Assembly: GCF_009866805.1 (NCBI RefSeq)
Contig: NZ_SIZW01000041.1
Coordinates: 558,001 to 622,000 of the forward strand
DNA length: 64,000 nucleotides
Source of the DNA: Schauerella aestuarii
GTDB lineage: Bacteria; Pseudomonadota; Gammaproteobacteria; Burkholderiales; Burkholderiaceae_B
Reading direction: 5' to 3'
Below are positions 10,274-19,290 of the stretch, piece by piece. The first letter of the stretch is position 1. Each line of letters opens with the position of its first letter. The position numbers and the translations under genes are program-made. The notes beneath the pieces are model-generated. The model searched no databases, had not been told where the DNA came from, and saw only the letters and a program-made list of their open reading frames with translations.

Positions 10274-10479
10274 TGGCCGTGGTGAAAATACGATAGCCGG
10301 ACGCGTGCCGTTTCGGCAATTGGGTATTTACCCAGGGGCCGCTTTTGATCGTTGATGGAGAGCTGAGCAGCGTCGGCCAGATGCAATAGGTGGTGGCCGT
10401 CCGGCCGACACAGCAGGTGCGGTCGGCATGCAAGGATGCAAGCGGTCAAGCCTGCCGGCGTTTTTTCGCTTGGCCGGCC

Positions 10480-11319
10480 TTACACCGCCGTGCCGGCGGC
10501 CTGGTCGTAGTAGGGCGGTGTGGTGTGGATCGTGCGCGAGGCGCTGATGGCCTGCGCGGTTTCGACGACTTGCGGTCCGAACACGCTTTGGGCTTCTTCG
10601 AAGCTCCAGCGGCTGGACGGCACCGACACATTGACCGAGCCCACCGGCGTACCGCCCGGGGCGACGACCGGCGCACTGATGGTGATGTCGCCAGGATAGA
10701 TTTCGCCGTTCGAACGGCCGAAGCCGTGCTTGCGCGCGAACTCCACTTCCTGCGTCAGCTTGTCGAGCGTGGTGATCGTGTTGCCGGTGTAGGCGGTGCG
10801 CGAGGACTGTCGCAGGATCTCCTTGACGCGCCGGTCGTCCAGGCGCGACATCACGGCACGGCCACCGGCCGAGCAGTACATCGGCAGGCGAGTGCCCACC
10901 GCCATGTTGACGAACATCTCCTTGTGCGTGGCAAAGCGCGCCACGTACACCATATCGATGCCATCGGGCTCGGCGAGGCTGCAGGTTTCCTGGCTGGTGC
11001 GGTTAAGCGTATGGAGAAAGGCGTGTCCACCCAGTACGAAGGGGCTCGTTTGCAGATAGCGCATGCCCAGTTGCAGCGATAGAGGCGACAACGAAAACCG
11101 TTTGCTCTTGGGATCCTTGCGCAGGTAGCCCATCGTCCATAGCGTGTGGGCAAAGCGTTGCACGGCGCTCTTGGTGAGCCCGCAGGCGCTGGCCAGCTCG
11201 GGCAACGTCATGGCGGGATGCTGCTCGTCGAAGGCCGCCAGTACCGAAACGCCGCGTGCGAGCGCCGCCACGAAAAGACGCGAGTCGTCACCGGGCGGCT
11301 GGGAAGGAGTGCTGGGCAT
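10480..11319 (-). CDS. IclR-family transcriptional regulator
   Basis: DNA-binding regulator of 279 residues. The N-terminal winged helix covers about residues 15-75 (ARGVSVLAAFDE...LTKSAVQRFAHTLWTMGYL). The C-terminal effector domain includes the typical SAGGRAVMSRLDD and ISAPVVAPGGTPVGSVNVS segments. I chose the ATG at 11317-11319. It lies 131 nt after the dehydrogenase gene and between two putative target operons. Inverted repeats sharing TATCGC half-sites are present upstream of it and of both neighbouring operons, which suggests autoregulation and local control. Confidence 0.92.
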   Translation of the reverse strand: MPSTPSQPPGDDSRLFVAALARGVSVLAAFDEQHPAMTLPELASACGLTKSAVQRFAHTLWTMGYLRKDPKSKRFSLSPLSLQLGMRYLQTSPFVLGGHAFLHTLNRTSQETCSLAEPDGIDMVYVARFATHKEMFVNMAVGTRLPMYCSAGGRAVMSRLDDRRVKEILRQSSRTAYTGNTITTLDKLTQEVEFARKHGFGRSNGEIYPGDITISAPVVAPGGTPVGSVNVSVPSSRWSFEEAQSVFGPQVVETAQAISASRTIHTTPPYYDQAAGTAV

Positions 11320-11355
11320 GAGGGCAAGGTGCGCGATGCGTGAAGAGAGGCCGAC

Positions 11356-11381
11356 TTTATCGCATCGCTTGCCGCGATAAA
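11356..11381. promoter_or_regulatory. Inverted repeat TTTATCGC-N10-GCGATAAA upstream of iclR-type gene
   Basis: Perfect 8 bp arms, 10 bp apart, beginning 37 nt upstream of the IclR start codon. Placement suits autoregulation, and the arms share TATCGC with the site at 10259-10273. No experimental support is available from sequence alone. Confidence 0.5.
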
Positions 11382-11450
11382 AGGGGTGCCGCGCGTCGCG
11401 TACGCGTTGCCGCGACGATGAGACGTACGACAGTCGACGCGGGGAGCGCC

Positions 11451-12506
11451 TTATCCGTCGATCGGCGCAATTCCGAGGCTGGCCGCCAACGCATTCAATG
11501 CCGCGATCGAAGAGACGGCCAAGACGAGGCTGTCGCCCTGGCGCGCGCGGTTGGCCGCTTCGTACTCGCCGGGGTATTGCACGGCATCGGCACCGGGTTG
11601 TGCGCGTGCACTTTTCAGATAGGTCGTGAACGCTTCGACCTCGGCGGTTTGCCATGTGGTGTCGAGCGACACGCGCGGGTCGATGATGAGCGCGAACATA
11701 TTATTCTTGGCCGCAGCCGAGCGCTTGTGCGCGGGCTGGATAGTGCCGCCGCCCGACAGCACGCCGGCGAGCAGTTCGGCCGCCAGCCCCAGGGCATAGC
11801 CTTTGTGGCCGCCAAACGGAAGCAGCGCACCGGGTGGATCGGTAAACAAGGCGGCCGGATCGTTGGTGGGGTGACCTGCGGCATCGATGAGGGCGCCCGG
11901 CGGCGCCGGCTGGCCGGTCGCGGCGAGTACGCGTGCCTTGTTCATGGCGATGGTGCTAGTGGCCATATCCATCACGAACGGCGGGCGGCCATTGGGCATG
12001 GGGCCCGCAAAACACAGCGGATTGGTGGTGAGGCGCGCCTCGCTGCCGTTGAACGGCGCCACCATGGGCGGGCGGCCGATCACGTTGGTGAAGGCGAGCA
12101 AAATGCAGCCGGCTGCGGCCACGCGTTCGCCGTAATGTCCCATGCGGCCCAGGTGGTGCGACTGCTTGAGAGTGACGATGCATTGGCCGTGCTCGTGCGC
12201 ACGGGCCAGGCCGGCGTCGATGACGACCTTGCCCCCGTGCTGGCCCAAGCCCAGGTGGGCGTCGTAGCAGAGCATCACGCCTTGATCGGCGAAGCACTCG
12301 GGACGTGCCGCGCCGTCGGCATGGCCGCCGTCGAGCATGGCCACGTAATGCGGCAGGATCGACAGCCCGTGGCTGGCGTAGCCCACGCGATCCGACTCCA
12401 CGAGATGCTCGGCCACATCCAGGGCGATGTCGTCCGGCACGCCACGCAGCGTGAGTACGGTGCGTGCAAAGTGCACGGCTTGCGTAAGGGGTATCGCATC
12501 AGTCAT
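11451..12506 (-). CDS. Ldh_2-family (malate/lactate/sulfolactate-type) dehydrogenase
   Basis: NAD(P)-dependent oxidoreductase of the Ldh_2 family, 351 residues, the usual length. Family motifs include RVGYASHGLSILPHYV near the N-terminus, SHHLGRMGHYGE with the conserved catalytic His, and PFGGHKGYALGLAAELL. Relatives oxidise 2-hydroxyacids such as malate, lactate, sulfolactate or ureidoglycolate. The start ATG shares its A with the stop of the upstream DASS symporter (TGATG), so the two are co-translated. The likely substrate is whatever hydroxylated anion the symporter imports; the exact compound cannot be read from the sequence. Confidence 0.9.
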   Translation of the reverse strand: MTDAIPLTQAVHFARTVLTLRGVPDDIALDVAEHLVESDRVGYASHGLSILPHYVAMLDGGHADGAARPECFADQGVMLCYDAHLGLGQHGGKVVIDAGLARAHEHGQCIVTLKQSHHLGRMGHYGERVAAAGCILLAFTNVIGRPPMVAPFNGSEARLTTNPLCFAGPMPNGRPPFVMDMATSTIAMNKARVLAATGQPAPPGALIDAAGHPTNDPAALFTDPPGALLPFGGHKGYALGLAAELLAGVLSGGGTIQPAHKRSAAAKNNMFALIIDPRVSLDTTWQTAEVEAFTTYLKSARAQPGADAVQYPGEYEAANRARQGDSLVLAVSSIAALNALAASLGIAPIDG

Positions 12507-14020
12507 CACATCCATCCCAGCCAGCGCCAGTACGTCGCCCCCATCGCCAGCATCAGGCCGTAGCCCACGATGGTGACGATGATGCCGACCTTGGCAAATT
12601 GTCGTGCGGTAAAGGTTTCGGTACCCAGACACACCATGTTCTGCGGCGCATTGATGGGCAGGATGAAGCCGAAGCTCACGGCGAAGCCCAACAGCATCGT
12701 CATCCCGAGCCGGTTGAAGTCGCCGGGCAGGGTTTGCAGCACCGCGATCAAGATCGGCAGCATGGCCGACGTCAGCGCAGTGGCACTGGCAAAGCCCAGG
12801 TGGATGAGGATCAGGAACGCGCTGAGGATCGCGAGGATGCCCAGGGGGCCGACCGCATCCAGTCCGGTATGGGCGACGACTTGCGCGCCCAGCCACTGGC
12901 CGGCCTGCGTCGTGAGCAGTGCGGTGCCCAGACTGATGCCCACGCCGAACACGATGACGGTGCCCCACGGGATGCGCGCCTGCACGTCTTTCCAGGTCAT
13001 CACGCCTACCCGCGGCAACATCAACAGCACCAGTCCTGCATACGTGGTCGACGTCGTGTCGAAGCTATGCAGCTTGCCTTCGGTGGACCAGGCTGCCAGC
13101 AGCATGATCGACACGCCCAGCAGCCGCTTTTGCGCGCTGCTCATGGGACCCAGATCGCGCAACGATTGCTCGACCGCTTCCTTGCCGCCGGGAATATCGT
13201 CGTTTTCGGGCGGGAGCAATTTGAGCACCAGCACGAAGAGCACGACCGACATGATGAGCGCCCAGGGCGCCCCGGCGATCAACCACTCGAGCCAGGTCAC
13301 GCGCTGCCCGAACGACTTTTCCATGAAGCCCGCCGTGAGCAGGTTTTGTGCGGCCGCCGTCTGAATGCCGACGTTCCAGATGCTCGTGCCTTGGGCCACG
13401 ATGATCATGATCGCTGCAGCAACATTGGAGCGTTTGTTGACGCCGAAGGCGGCAATGACGCCCATCATGATCGGCACCACGCAGGCGCTGCGTGCGGTGG
13501 CGCTCGGCACCACCAGGCTGAGCAGAATCGTGACGGCGATCGCGCCGATGTAGATGCGTTTGGTGCTGGTGCCGATACGCGACAACGTGACCAGCGCGAT
13601 GCGCCGGTCCAGGCCCGTAAGCGTCATCGCGGCGGCGATGAAGAGCGCGCCCGCCACAAGCGCCAGCGCGGGGTTGGCAAAGCCGGTGAGCGCCATCGAG
13701 ATGGCGCGCGAGGTGCCGTAATCGAGGCTGGGGTCGCCCACCACGGGTGCCGTGCCGATCAGGAACGCCATCAGCGAGGTGATCATGATCGCACTGGCTT
13801 CGTACGACACTGCCTCGGTGATCCACACGACGACGGCAAAAGCGAGAATCGCCAGCATGCGATGGCCGGCCACGGGCAGGCTGTCGGGTGTGGGGAGGAA
13901 CAGCACCCCGATCAGGGCGACCACACCTGCGATCAAACCGATGGGGATGCCGCCAAGTGGCGGCCGCGGCGGCGAGGGCGCGGTGGTGGCCGAGACGGGA
14001 GAAGAGGGGGCGGTAGACAT
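12506..14020 (-). CDS. Divalent anion:Na+ symporter family (DASS/SLC13) transporter
   Basis: Inner-membrane carrier of 504 residues with about 11-12 hydrophobic segments. It has the DASS layout: a WITEAVSYEASAIMI segment, a VPSATARSACVVPIMMG motif in the first half and a TALTSAMLPILIAVL plus FILPINAPQNMV motif in the second half. Relatives import dicarboxylates or sulfonated C2-C3 acids with sodium. The N-terminus has a Ser/Thr/Pro-rich cytoplasmic tail of about 22 residues. It is the first gene of the operon with the Ldh_2 dehydrogenase, and a 14 bp perfect palindrome lies 94 nt upstream. Confidence 0.92.
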   Translation of the reverse strand: MSTAPSSPVSATTAPSPPRPPLGGIPIGLIAGVVALIGVLFLPTPDSLPVAGHRMLAILAFAVVVWITEAVSYEASAIMITSLMAFLIGTAPVVGDPSLDYGTSRAISMALTGFANPALALVAGALFIAAAMTLTGLDRRIALVTLSRIGTSTKRIYIGAIAVTILLSLVVPSATARSACVVPIMMGVIAAFGVNKRSNVAAAIMIIVAQGTSIWNVGIQTAAAQNLLTAGFMEKSFGQRVTWLEWLIAGAPWALIMSVVLFVLVLKLLPPENDDIPGGKEAVEQSLRDLGPMSSAQKRLLGVSIMLLAAWSTEGKLHSFDTTSTTYAGLVLLMLPRVGVMTWKDVQARIPWGTVIVFGVGISLGTALLTTQAGQWLGAQVVAHTGLDAVGPLGILAILSAFLILIHLGFASATALTSAMLPILIAVLQTLPGDFNRLGMTMLLGFAVSFGFILPINAPQNMVCLGTETFTARQFAKVGIIVTIVGYGLMLAMGATYWRWLGWM

Positions 14021-14109
14021 CTTGCGATCCTCTTTGAGGAAGGTTCAGTCGTTCGAGCGCTCCGGGTGGAGGTCGAGGAAAACTGAAGGGAGCGCCTCAC
14101 TCGGAAAAG

Positions 14110-14127
14110 TATCGCAATACGTATTGC
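14110..14127. promoter_or_regulatory. Palindrome GCAATACGTATTGC upstream of the DASS symporter
   Basis: Perfect 14 bp palindrome at 14114-14127, preceded by bases that complete a TATCGC half-site from 14110. It lies about 90 nt upstream of the symporter ATG. This is the third TATCGC-containing site around the IclR gene, so it is a candidate IclR operator. Confidence 0.45.
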
Positions 14128-14187
14128 AGGTCTATCACATCCCGCACGGTGTTTGATCAATCGCAAACGTCCTGCGATTAAAGCCCG

Positions 14188-15129
14188 TCAGAATGTGAGA
14201 CGCACACCCGCCAGAATATTGCGCGACGACCGGCTTTCGCCCGCTGCGCTGGCATACGACGCCGTCCGCCCGAGCTTGCGATCGACTTCAACACCGATAT
14301 AAGGCGCCAAGCGCGGTGTGACCTCGTAGCGCAACGTCAGCGTGGCTTGCACATCCGACAGCCCCGCGCCCACGCCGAACGCCTTGTCGTTCTTGCCGAA
14401 TAGGTTGGCCTCGAGTTCGGGCGTGAGGATGAGCTTCTGTGTCAACGCAACGTCGTGCTCGCCGTGCAGATACAACTGACTTCTGCCCGACGCGCCCGCG
14501 AAAGCGGTGATCTCCGTCTCGATGCCGTAAGGGGCGGTGCCTTGCACACCCAGTGCAGCCCAGTTGCGCTTCACGCCGGCGCCGAAGTCGCGGCGTGCGC
14601 CTACCTGTGCATCCCAGAAGGGCGAGATGGCGTGGCTCCAGTACGCCTCGACCTTGGCGCCTTCCGTCTGCCCGCCGGTGCGCTCGGCTTCGCTTTTGAT
14701 CCAGAGCTTGTCGGTCGCGTTGCCTGCCCAGAAGTCGCCGTCATACTCGACGCCCGTCTTGCCGGCGCGGTCGTGCGTGAGCCCGAACTTGTCCAGCGTG
14801 AGACTGCTGGTGATCCCGGTGTTCATCGTGTGGGCATGAATGCCGTAATCCGCGTAGCTGCCGCCGGTCGATCCGTCAGAGCGCGGCAAGCTCCCCACCG
14901 GAACGGCGGACGCGGCGGGCGCGCGGCCGCTGTCGGTCGAGTGGTCCATCGCCGAACGATCCATCGTCGAATGATCCATCGTCGAGTGATCCATTGCCGG
15001 CATCGTTTCCTGCGCTGCCGCGGCTGCGCCGCTGCCGGCTGCCAATAGCGCCAGTACCGCTGGACGCAGGACGACACGTACGGCCGTGCGCAGGGTGAGT
15101 ATCCTCTTCTCGTTCGATGTCATGATCAT
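14188..15129 (-). CDS. copB: Copper resistance protein B (outer-membrane PcoB/CopB)
   Basis: Outer-membrane copper-resistance protein, 313 residues. After a signal peptide comes a short Met/His-rich segment with four repeats of the MDHST pentad, a likely copper-binding patch. The remainder is the PcoB beta-barrel domain (YDGDFWAGNATDKLWIKSEAE... to the terminal aromatic residue in AGVRLTF, as expected for barrel insertion). The start ATG (15127-15129) overlaps the CopA stop as ATGA; an in-frame ATG two codons later is an alternative. It works with the multicopper oxidase CopA to limit periplasmic copper. Confidence 0.92.
   Translation of the reverse strand: MIMTSNEKRILTLRTAVRVVLRPAVLALLAAGSGAAAAAQETMPAMDHSTMDHSTMDRSAMDHSTDSGRAPAASAVPVGSLPRSDGSTGGSYADYGIHAHTMNTGITSSLTLDKFGLTHDRAGKTGVEYDGDFWAGNATDKLWIKSEAERTGGQTEGAKVEAYWSHAISPFWDAQVGARRDFGAGVKRNWAALGVQGTAPYGIETEITAFAGASGRSQLYLHGEHDVALTQKLILTPELEANLFGKNDKAFGVGAGLSDVQATLTLRYEVTPRLAPYIGVEVDRKLGRTASYASAAGESRSSRNILAGVRLTF
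14942..15000 (-). repeat. Coding 15 bp tandem repeat (MDHST) in copB
   Basis: Four consecutive near-identical 15 bp units encode the pentad MDHST/MDRSA near the mature N-terminus of CopB. It is a Met/His copper-ligand repeat and may vary in copy number between strains. Confidence 0.75.
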
Positions 15130-16946
15130 GCCACCACCACCGCGCGAAACATGCCGGCTTCCATGTGATAAAGCAGATGGCAGTGGTAGGCCCAGTGGCC
15201 CCGTGCGTCGGCCGACACGCGATAGGTGATGCGCTGCGCCGGGTTGACGCTGAGGGTGTGCTTGCGCACCTGAAACGCACCGTCCGGCGATTCGAGGTCG
15301 CTCCACAAGCCGTGCAGATGGATAGGATGCATCATCATGGTGTCGTTGATCAGCACGAAACGCACGCGTTCGCCATGCTTGAGCACGATCGGTTGCGCGT
15401 CGGTGTATCGCTTCCCGTTGAACGACCACATATAGCGATCCATGTTGCCGGTCAGATGCAGCTCGATCTCGCGGGTCGGCGGGCGTTCGTCAGGGGGCGT
15501 GTGCAAGGCGCGCAGCATGGCATAGGTCAGGACGTGGCGCGTGCTGCCGCGCAAGCCCGGGCCGGGATCGTCCAGCGAGGTCGAGACGTTGTCCGCAAGC
15601 ATGCTGTTGCCGGGCCCCGATTGTTCGGCCTGGCGGTGCGTCACCTGAACGATCCCGCCAATTGTGGCAGGGCCGGACGGCGCGGTACCACCTTCTCCAT
15701 GCGACATGCCCCGCATCGCATGGCCAGCCGCACCGGCTGCTGCCGTGCTGCGTTCAGTTGCCGTGTCGCTTTGCATGCCGTTCATCCCCGAATGCATACC
15801 GGCCATGCCGTGCGACATGCCCATGTCTTTCATGGTCAGTGATTGAAATTTATCCATGGCCGGTACGGCGGCGGTCATCCCGGCGCGCGGTGCCAGCGTG
15901 GCACGCGCATAGCCCGAGCGATCGATCGACTGCGCAAAGATCGTGTACGCCTGGTCGTCTTGCGGCGTGACGATCACGTCGTAAGTCTCGGCCACGCCGA
16001 TGCGCAATTCGTCCACCGTAACCGGTTGCACCGGAAGGCCGTCTGCGGCGACCACGGTGAGGGTGAGCCCCGGTATCCGCACATCGAAGTACGTCATGGC
16101 CGAACCGTTGATGAGCCGCAGGCGCACGCGTTCGCCGCGGCTGAATGTCGCCGTCCAGTTGCCGTCCGGCGTGTGGCCATTGCTGAGATAGGTATAGGTC
16201 GCGCCGGTCACGTCCGCGAGATCGGTAGGGCTCATGCGCATGCGCATCCACATGGCGCGATCGTCGAGGGCTTGCGACCATGATGTCTCGCGCGCCTGCT
16301 GTACCAGCCCGGCAAACGTGGGCTGCGTCGTGCTGTAGTAGTCGGGCGTGGCCATCAGCGTGCGGAAGATGCGATCCGGCGATTCGTCGCTCCAGTCCGA
16401 CAGCAGCAACGTGTGGTCGCGATCGGCCGCGATCGGATCGGCCTCGCGGGGCGTGACCACGATGGCACCATACACCCCCGTTTGCTCCTGAAATCCGCCG
16501 TGGCTGTGATACCAGTAGGTGCCGCTTTGCACGACATCGAACTGGTAGGTGAACGTCTCGCCGGGCTTGATCCCGTCGAAGCTCAAACCCGGCACGCCGT
16601 CCATGTTGCTGGGCAGCAGGATCCCGTGCCAGTGGATGGCGGTGTCCTCCTTCAGGCGGTTGGTGACGCGTATCGTCACGCGCTCGCCTTCTTTCCAGTG
16701 CAAGGTGGGGCCGGGCAGTTGGCCATTGACCGTCGTGGCCACGCGCTTTGCGCCCGTGAAGTCGACGATCGTTTCGACGATCTCGAGATCGAAGACCTGG
16801 CCGCTCAATATGGCGGGTGCAGCGACATCATGCGCGCCGGCGGCCATGCCGCGCGCCGGCGTGAAGAGGCCCAGTCCGGCAAGCGCGGTGGCGCCGGTCA
16901 GGCCATGAACGAAGCGTCGTCGCGGGGGCGATAGGGGCGTGGTCAT
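15126..16946 (-). CDS. copA: Multicopper oxidase CopA (copper resistance system)
   Basis: Periplasmic multicopper oxidase, 606 residues. It has a twin-arginine signal (PPRRRFVHGL, residues 7-16). Type 2/3 copper ligands are visible as HWHG (105-108), WYHSH (145-149), HPIHLHG and HCHLLYHMEAGM (588-599), so the site is complete. A Met/His-rich insert (MKDMGMSHGMAGMHSGM) matches the copper-binding loop of PcoA/CopA. I chose the ATG at 16944-16946 with GAGAG just upstream rather than a TTG four codons earlier. CopC, CopD and a CopRS pair are not adjacent. It is co-translated with copB. Confidence 0.94.
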   Translation of the reverse strand: MTTPLSPPRRRFVHGLTGATALAGLGLFTPARGMAAGAHDVAAPAILSGQVFDLEIVETIVDFTGAKRVATTVNGQLPGPTLHWKEGERVTIRVTNRLKEDTAIHWHGILLPSNMDGVPGLSFDGIKPGETFTYQFDVVQSGTYWYHSHGGFQEQTGVYGAIVVTPREADPIAADRDHTLLLSDWSDESPDRIFRTLMATPDYYSTTQPTFAGLVQQARETSWSQALDDRAMWMRMRMSPTDLADVTGATYTYLSNGHTPDGNWTATFSRGERVRLRLINGSAMTYFDVRIPGLTLTVVAADGLPVQPVTVDELRIGVAETYDVIVTPQDDQAYTIFAQSIDRSGYARATLAPRAGMTAAVPAMDKFQSLTMKDMGMSHGMAGMHSGMNGMQSDTATERSTAAAGAAGHAMRGMSHGEGGTAPSGPATIGGIVQVTHRQAEQSGPGNSMLADNVSTSLDDPGPGLRGSTRHVLTYAMLRALHTPPDERPPTREIELHLTGNMDRYMWSFNGKRYTDAQPIVLKHGERVRFVLINDTMMMHPIHLHGLWSDLESPDGAFQVRKHTLSVNPAQRITYRVSADARGHWAYHCHLLYHMEAGMFRAVVVA

Positions 16947-17242
16947 CACAACTCTCAAGCAGGCGATGGCCTCACTTTAGCGTGCGTGAAGCTTGCCCCA
17001 TGGGAAGGTTCGATTGCGATTCCGATTGACGCGTTATCGGCGTGGCGTCCGAGCTGCTCGATACGCCCGAATATCTTCACATTTGGCTTACTTTCATTCA
17101 GTAGAATCCGCGGCGCAGAATATAAGCAGATATTTACTGCTCATTTCCGATTGCAGGAATATGCTGGGTCGTTGTTATAAGCCTCCTCGCCATTTCTTAA
17201 CCTGAATGTTGTATATAGCAGCAATTGAGAAGGGAGAATCAC
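16947..17242. other. AT-rich divergent intergenic region
   Basis: This 296 nt gap separates copA (minus) from the glycosyltransferase (plus). It is clearly less GC-rich than its surroundings, especially 17080-17220, and must hold both promoters. I saw no clear copper-responsive box, tRNA or conserved ORF in it. Confidence 0.5.
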
Positions 17243-18244
17243 GTGTCCGATGTCGCCGTATTCATTCGCAGCATGCGTTTTTTTGGCGGACACGTCGTGA
17301 CCTACCCTCTGTTGTATGCATTGCATAGGCATATGGGTGGCAAGCGCGTGCGCATCATCGCGCGCGATCCGGTCGATCAAAATTACCTGTGTCTGCCTTG
17401 GCCCGTCGATTTTGTGCAGGCCAAGGGCTTTTGGAGCCACGTGGTGTCGTTGCCGCGTGGGGCGCGCCTGATGATGGCGTTGCATTACACCAGCGATCGC
17501 TACGGTCTCGTGGCGGCCATACGTCGCCCGGCGGCACGCCTGGGATTCACCAATAAACGCCTTACCGATCGCGTCTGGACTCACGCCTGCAAGAAAGACT
17601 TCGAGGAATATCTGGCCGTCGCCAATGTTCGCTTGTTGTCGCAATACCTGCCCATCGATATCGAAGCCAACGCACGTGAATGCTTCGAGACGATTGCGGC
17701 TTCAGCCGCGCGCTCCCCGCATGCGACCGACATCGTCCTGATGCCGGGTGGCGGTGACGGCGAGTACAAGCGCTGGGGGCTGAAAAATTTTCTCCCGCTC
17801 CTGGCGGGCTTGCGCGCCGAATTGGGCGAACACCTAACCGCGACCTTTGTGCTGGGCCCCGACGAGCACGAGGAGCATGCGGCGCTGGTCGCAGCCAATT
17901 TGCCCGGCGTGCATCTGATGATGACGCGTCCCCTGGCCGAAATCGCGCATGTGTGCATTCACGCGCGGCTGATCGTCGCCAACGATTGCGGCCCCTCGCA
18001 TATTGGGCAAAGTGCCTGCGTGCCGTATGTGGGTGTGTTTCATCGGCACAATCCGCAGTGGTACTGGGATCGGCCGTATTCGCGGTGCGTGACGCCATTG
18101 GGCGATTGCGTCGATATTCAAACGATCGAGCCGGGGGATGTGCTCGACGCGTGCCTGGAGGTGTGGCCGGCAAGCGATCGCGCGACGGTGTCGGCGCCTG
18201 CGGTTCGCCGTGTGCATGCGCCGCCTGCACGGGCAATGGTCTGA
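17243..18244 (+). CDS. Glycosyltransferase family 9 (heptosyltransferase-like)
   Basis: GT-B fold sugar transferase of the ADP-heptose transferase family, 333 residues. The N-terminal half shows VFIRSMRFFGGHVVTYPLLYAL, and the C-terminal nucleotide-sugar region includes VLMPGGGDGEYKRW and IVANDCGPSHIGQSACVPYVGVFH, the GT9 donor-site motif. Such enzymes usually add heptose to the lipopolysaccharide core. The GTG at 17243-17245 is the start, with an AGGGAG ribosome site 6 nt before it. It lies alone, converging on a polysaccharide deacetylase gene, not inside an LPS core cluster, so the exact acceptor is open. Confidence 0.87.
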   Translation: MSDVAVFIRSMRFFGGHVVTYPLLYALHRHMGGKRVRIIARDPVDQNYLCLPWPVDFVQAKGFWSHVVSLPRGARLMMALHYTSDRYGLVAAIRRPAARLGFTNKRLTDRVWTHACKKDFEEYLAVANVRLLSQYLPIDIEANARECFETIAASAARSPHATDIVLMPGGGDGEYKRWGLKNFLPLLAGLRAELGEHLTATFVLGPDEHEEHAALVAANLPGVHLMMTRPLAEIAHVCIHARLIVANDCGPSHIGQSACVPYVGVFHRHNPQWYWDRPYSRCVTPLGDCVDIQTIEPGDVLDACLEVWPASDRATVSAPAVRRVHAPPARAMV

Positions 18245-18312
18245 GGCATCATCTCGATGCGAAATCGTGATGCGATCGTCACGCGCACTCGGTGCATCGC
18301 GCGTCCCGGCAA

Positions 18313-19290
18313 TCAGTGCGCGTTGTCCTTGCCACGAATCTTGCGTTTCCACAGCTTGTACGCGTTGTAGGCGGGACCCACGACTGCGCCGCGCGCCAGC
18401 CGTACCCGGTTGAGCAAACGCAGTCCGTTCATATTGCTGATGGCGAACCGGTAAATATGCTCGGGATCGGTGCCGACCTTGTTCTGGCCGTATGCCGCAG
18501 TGGTATAGAGATGCGTGAAGTTATTTTTTCGGGCGACATCGAGATAATCGGAATCGAAATAACCCTGGGGCCAGCAAAGATGTCCGCTATTAATGCCGAG
18601 TTTGCTGCGCAATAAATCACGGGACAGTTCAAGATCGCTTGAAAGTCTTTCGATCTTTTCAGCTGTGCTGTGCCTACAGACATAATCCCAGCGCGTATGC
18701 GTGTGGGTATGGCTGTGAATCTCGAACGTGCCCGCCGCTTGCATGGCCTCGAGTTCGCTCCAGCGTGCCATCACGCGATCGGTATCGCCCGATTCGATAA
18801 TGCCGCGCCCCACCTTGTGGGCATAGGTTTCGGCCAGTGCAGTGGTTTGCCCGGCATGCGCGCGCGGGGCGCCATCGCCCACCCAGCCGGTGACCGTAAA
18901 CAGCACGGCACGCATGTTGTAGCGCGCCAGCACAGGATGGGCATAGAGCCAGTTGTCCAGATAGCCATCGTCGAACGTGATCAGCACCGACTTCTTCGGG
19001 GCGGGCGCGCCGCGCAGGAACGCGGCAAACTCTGCCGCTGACAGGGACGTGTAACCGGCGCGTGCCAGTGCCGCGATCTGACGCTCGAAGTTTTCAGGCG
19101 AGCTGTTGATCATGCCGCGGTGCGGATTCACATGGTGGTACATCAGCACCGGCACATCGTGTGCTGTGGCGACGGCAACCTTACTGGAAGTTGAAACGAT
19201 GTGATTATCTTGCAGCGACGGCGCGATCGAAACTGAAGTATCGGCAGGTCGAAGGGTTTGGGGGTCGTGTATTTCGCTCATGTGTCTCAT
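18313..19290 (-). CDS. Polysaccharide deacetylase (NodB/CE4 family)
   Basis: Carbohydrate esterase family 4 enzyme, 325 residues. NodB motif 1 is TFDDGYLDNW with the metal-binding Asp. Motif 2 is the His-rich EIHSHTHTHT. It begins with the PVLMYHHV element common in cell-surface deacetylases. There is no clear signal peptide in the first about 40 residues, so it may act in the cytoplasm on a lipid-linked or nascent glycan. A second in-frame ATG three codons downstream is an alternative start. It sits convergent to the GT9 gene, which suggests a joint role in a surface glycan. Confidence 0.88.
   Translation of the reverse strand: MRHMSEIHDPQTLRPADTSVSIAPSLQDNHIVSTSSKVAVATAHDVPVLMYHHVNPHRGMINSSPENFERQIAALARAGYTSLSAAEFAAFLRGAPAPKKSVLITFDDGYLDNWLYAHPVLARYNMRAVLFTVTGWVGDGAPRAHAGQTTALAETYAHKVGRGIIESGDTDRVMARWSELEAMQAAGTFEIHSHTHTHTRWDYVCRHSTAEKIERLSSDLELSRDLLRSKLGINSGHLCWPQGYFDSDYLDVARKNNFTHLYTTAAYGQNKVGTDPEHIYRFAISNMNGLRLLNRVRLARGAVVGPAYNAYKLWKRKIRGKDNAH

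Noticed and set aside
10449-10475. GCCGGC stem near the IclR stop as an intrinsic terminator
   Set aside because: Short arms and an A-rich loop with no T-run downstream on the coding strand; not enough for a call.
12599-14086. Plus-strand open frame of 495 codons opposite the DASS symporter
   Set aside because: Product is extremely Arg/Gln/His-rich and overlaps a typical membrane transporter gene.
17080-17220. tRNA or small RNA in the AT-rich gap before the glycosyltransferase
   Set aside because: No cloverleaf-compatible arms or conserved RNA features could be seen.
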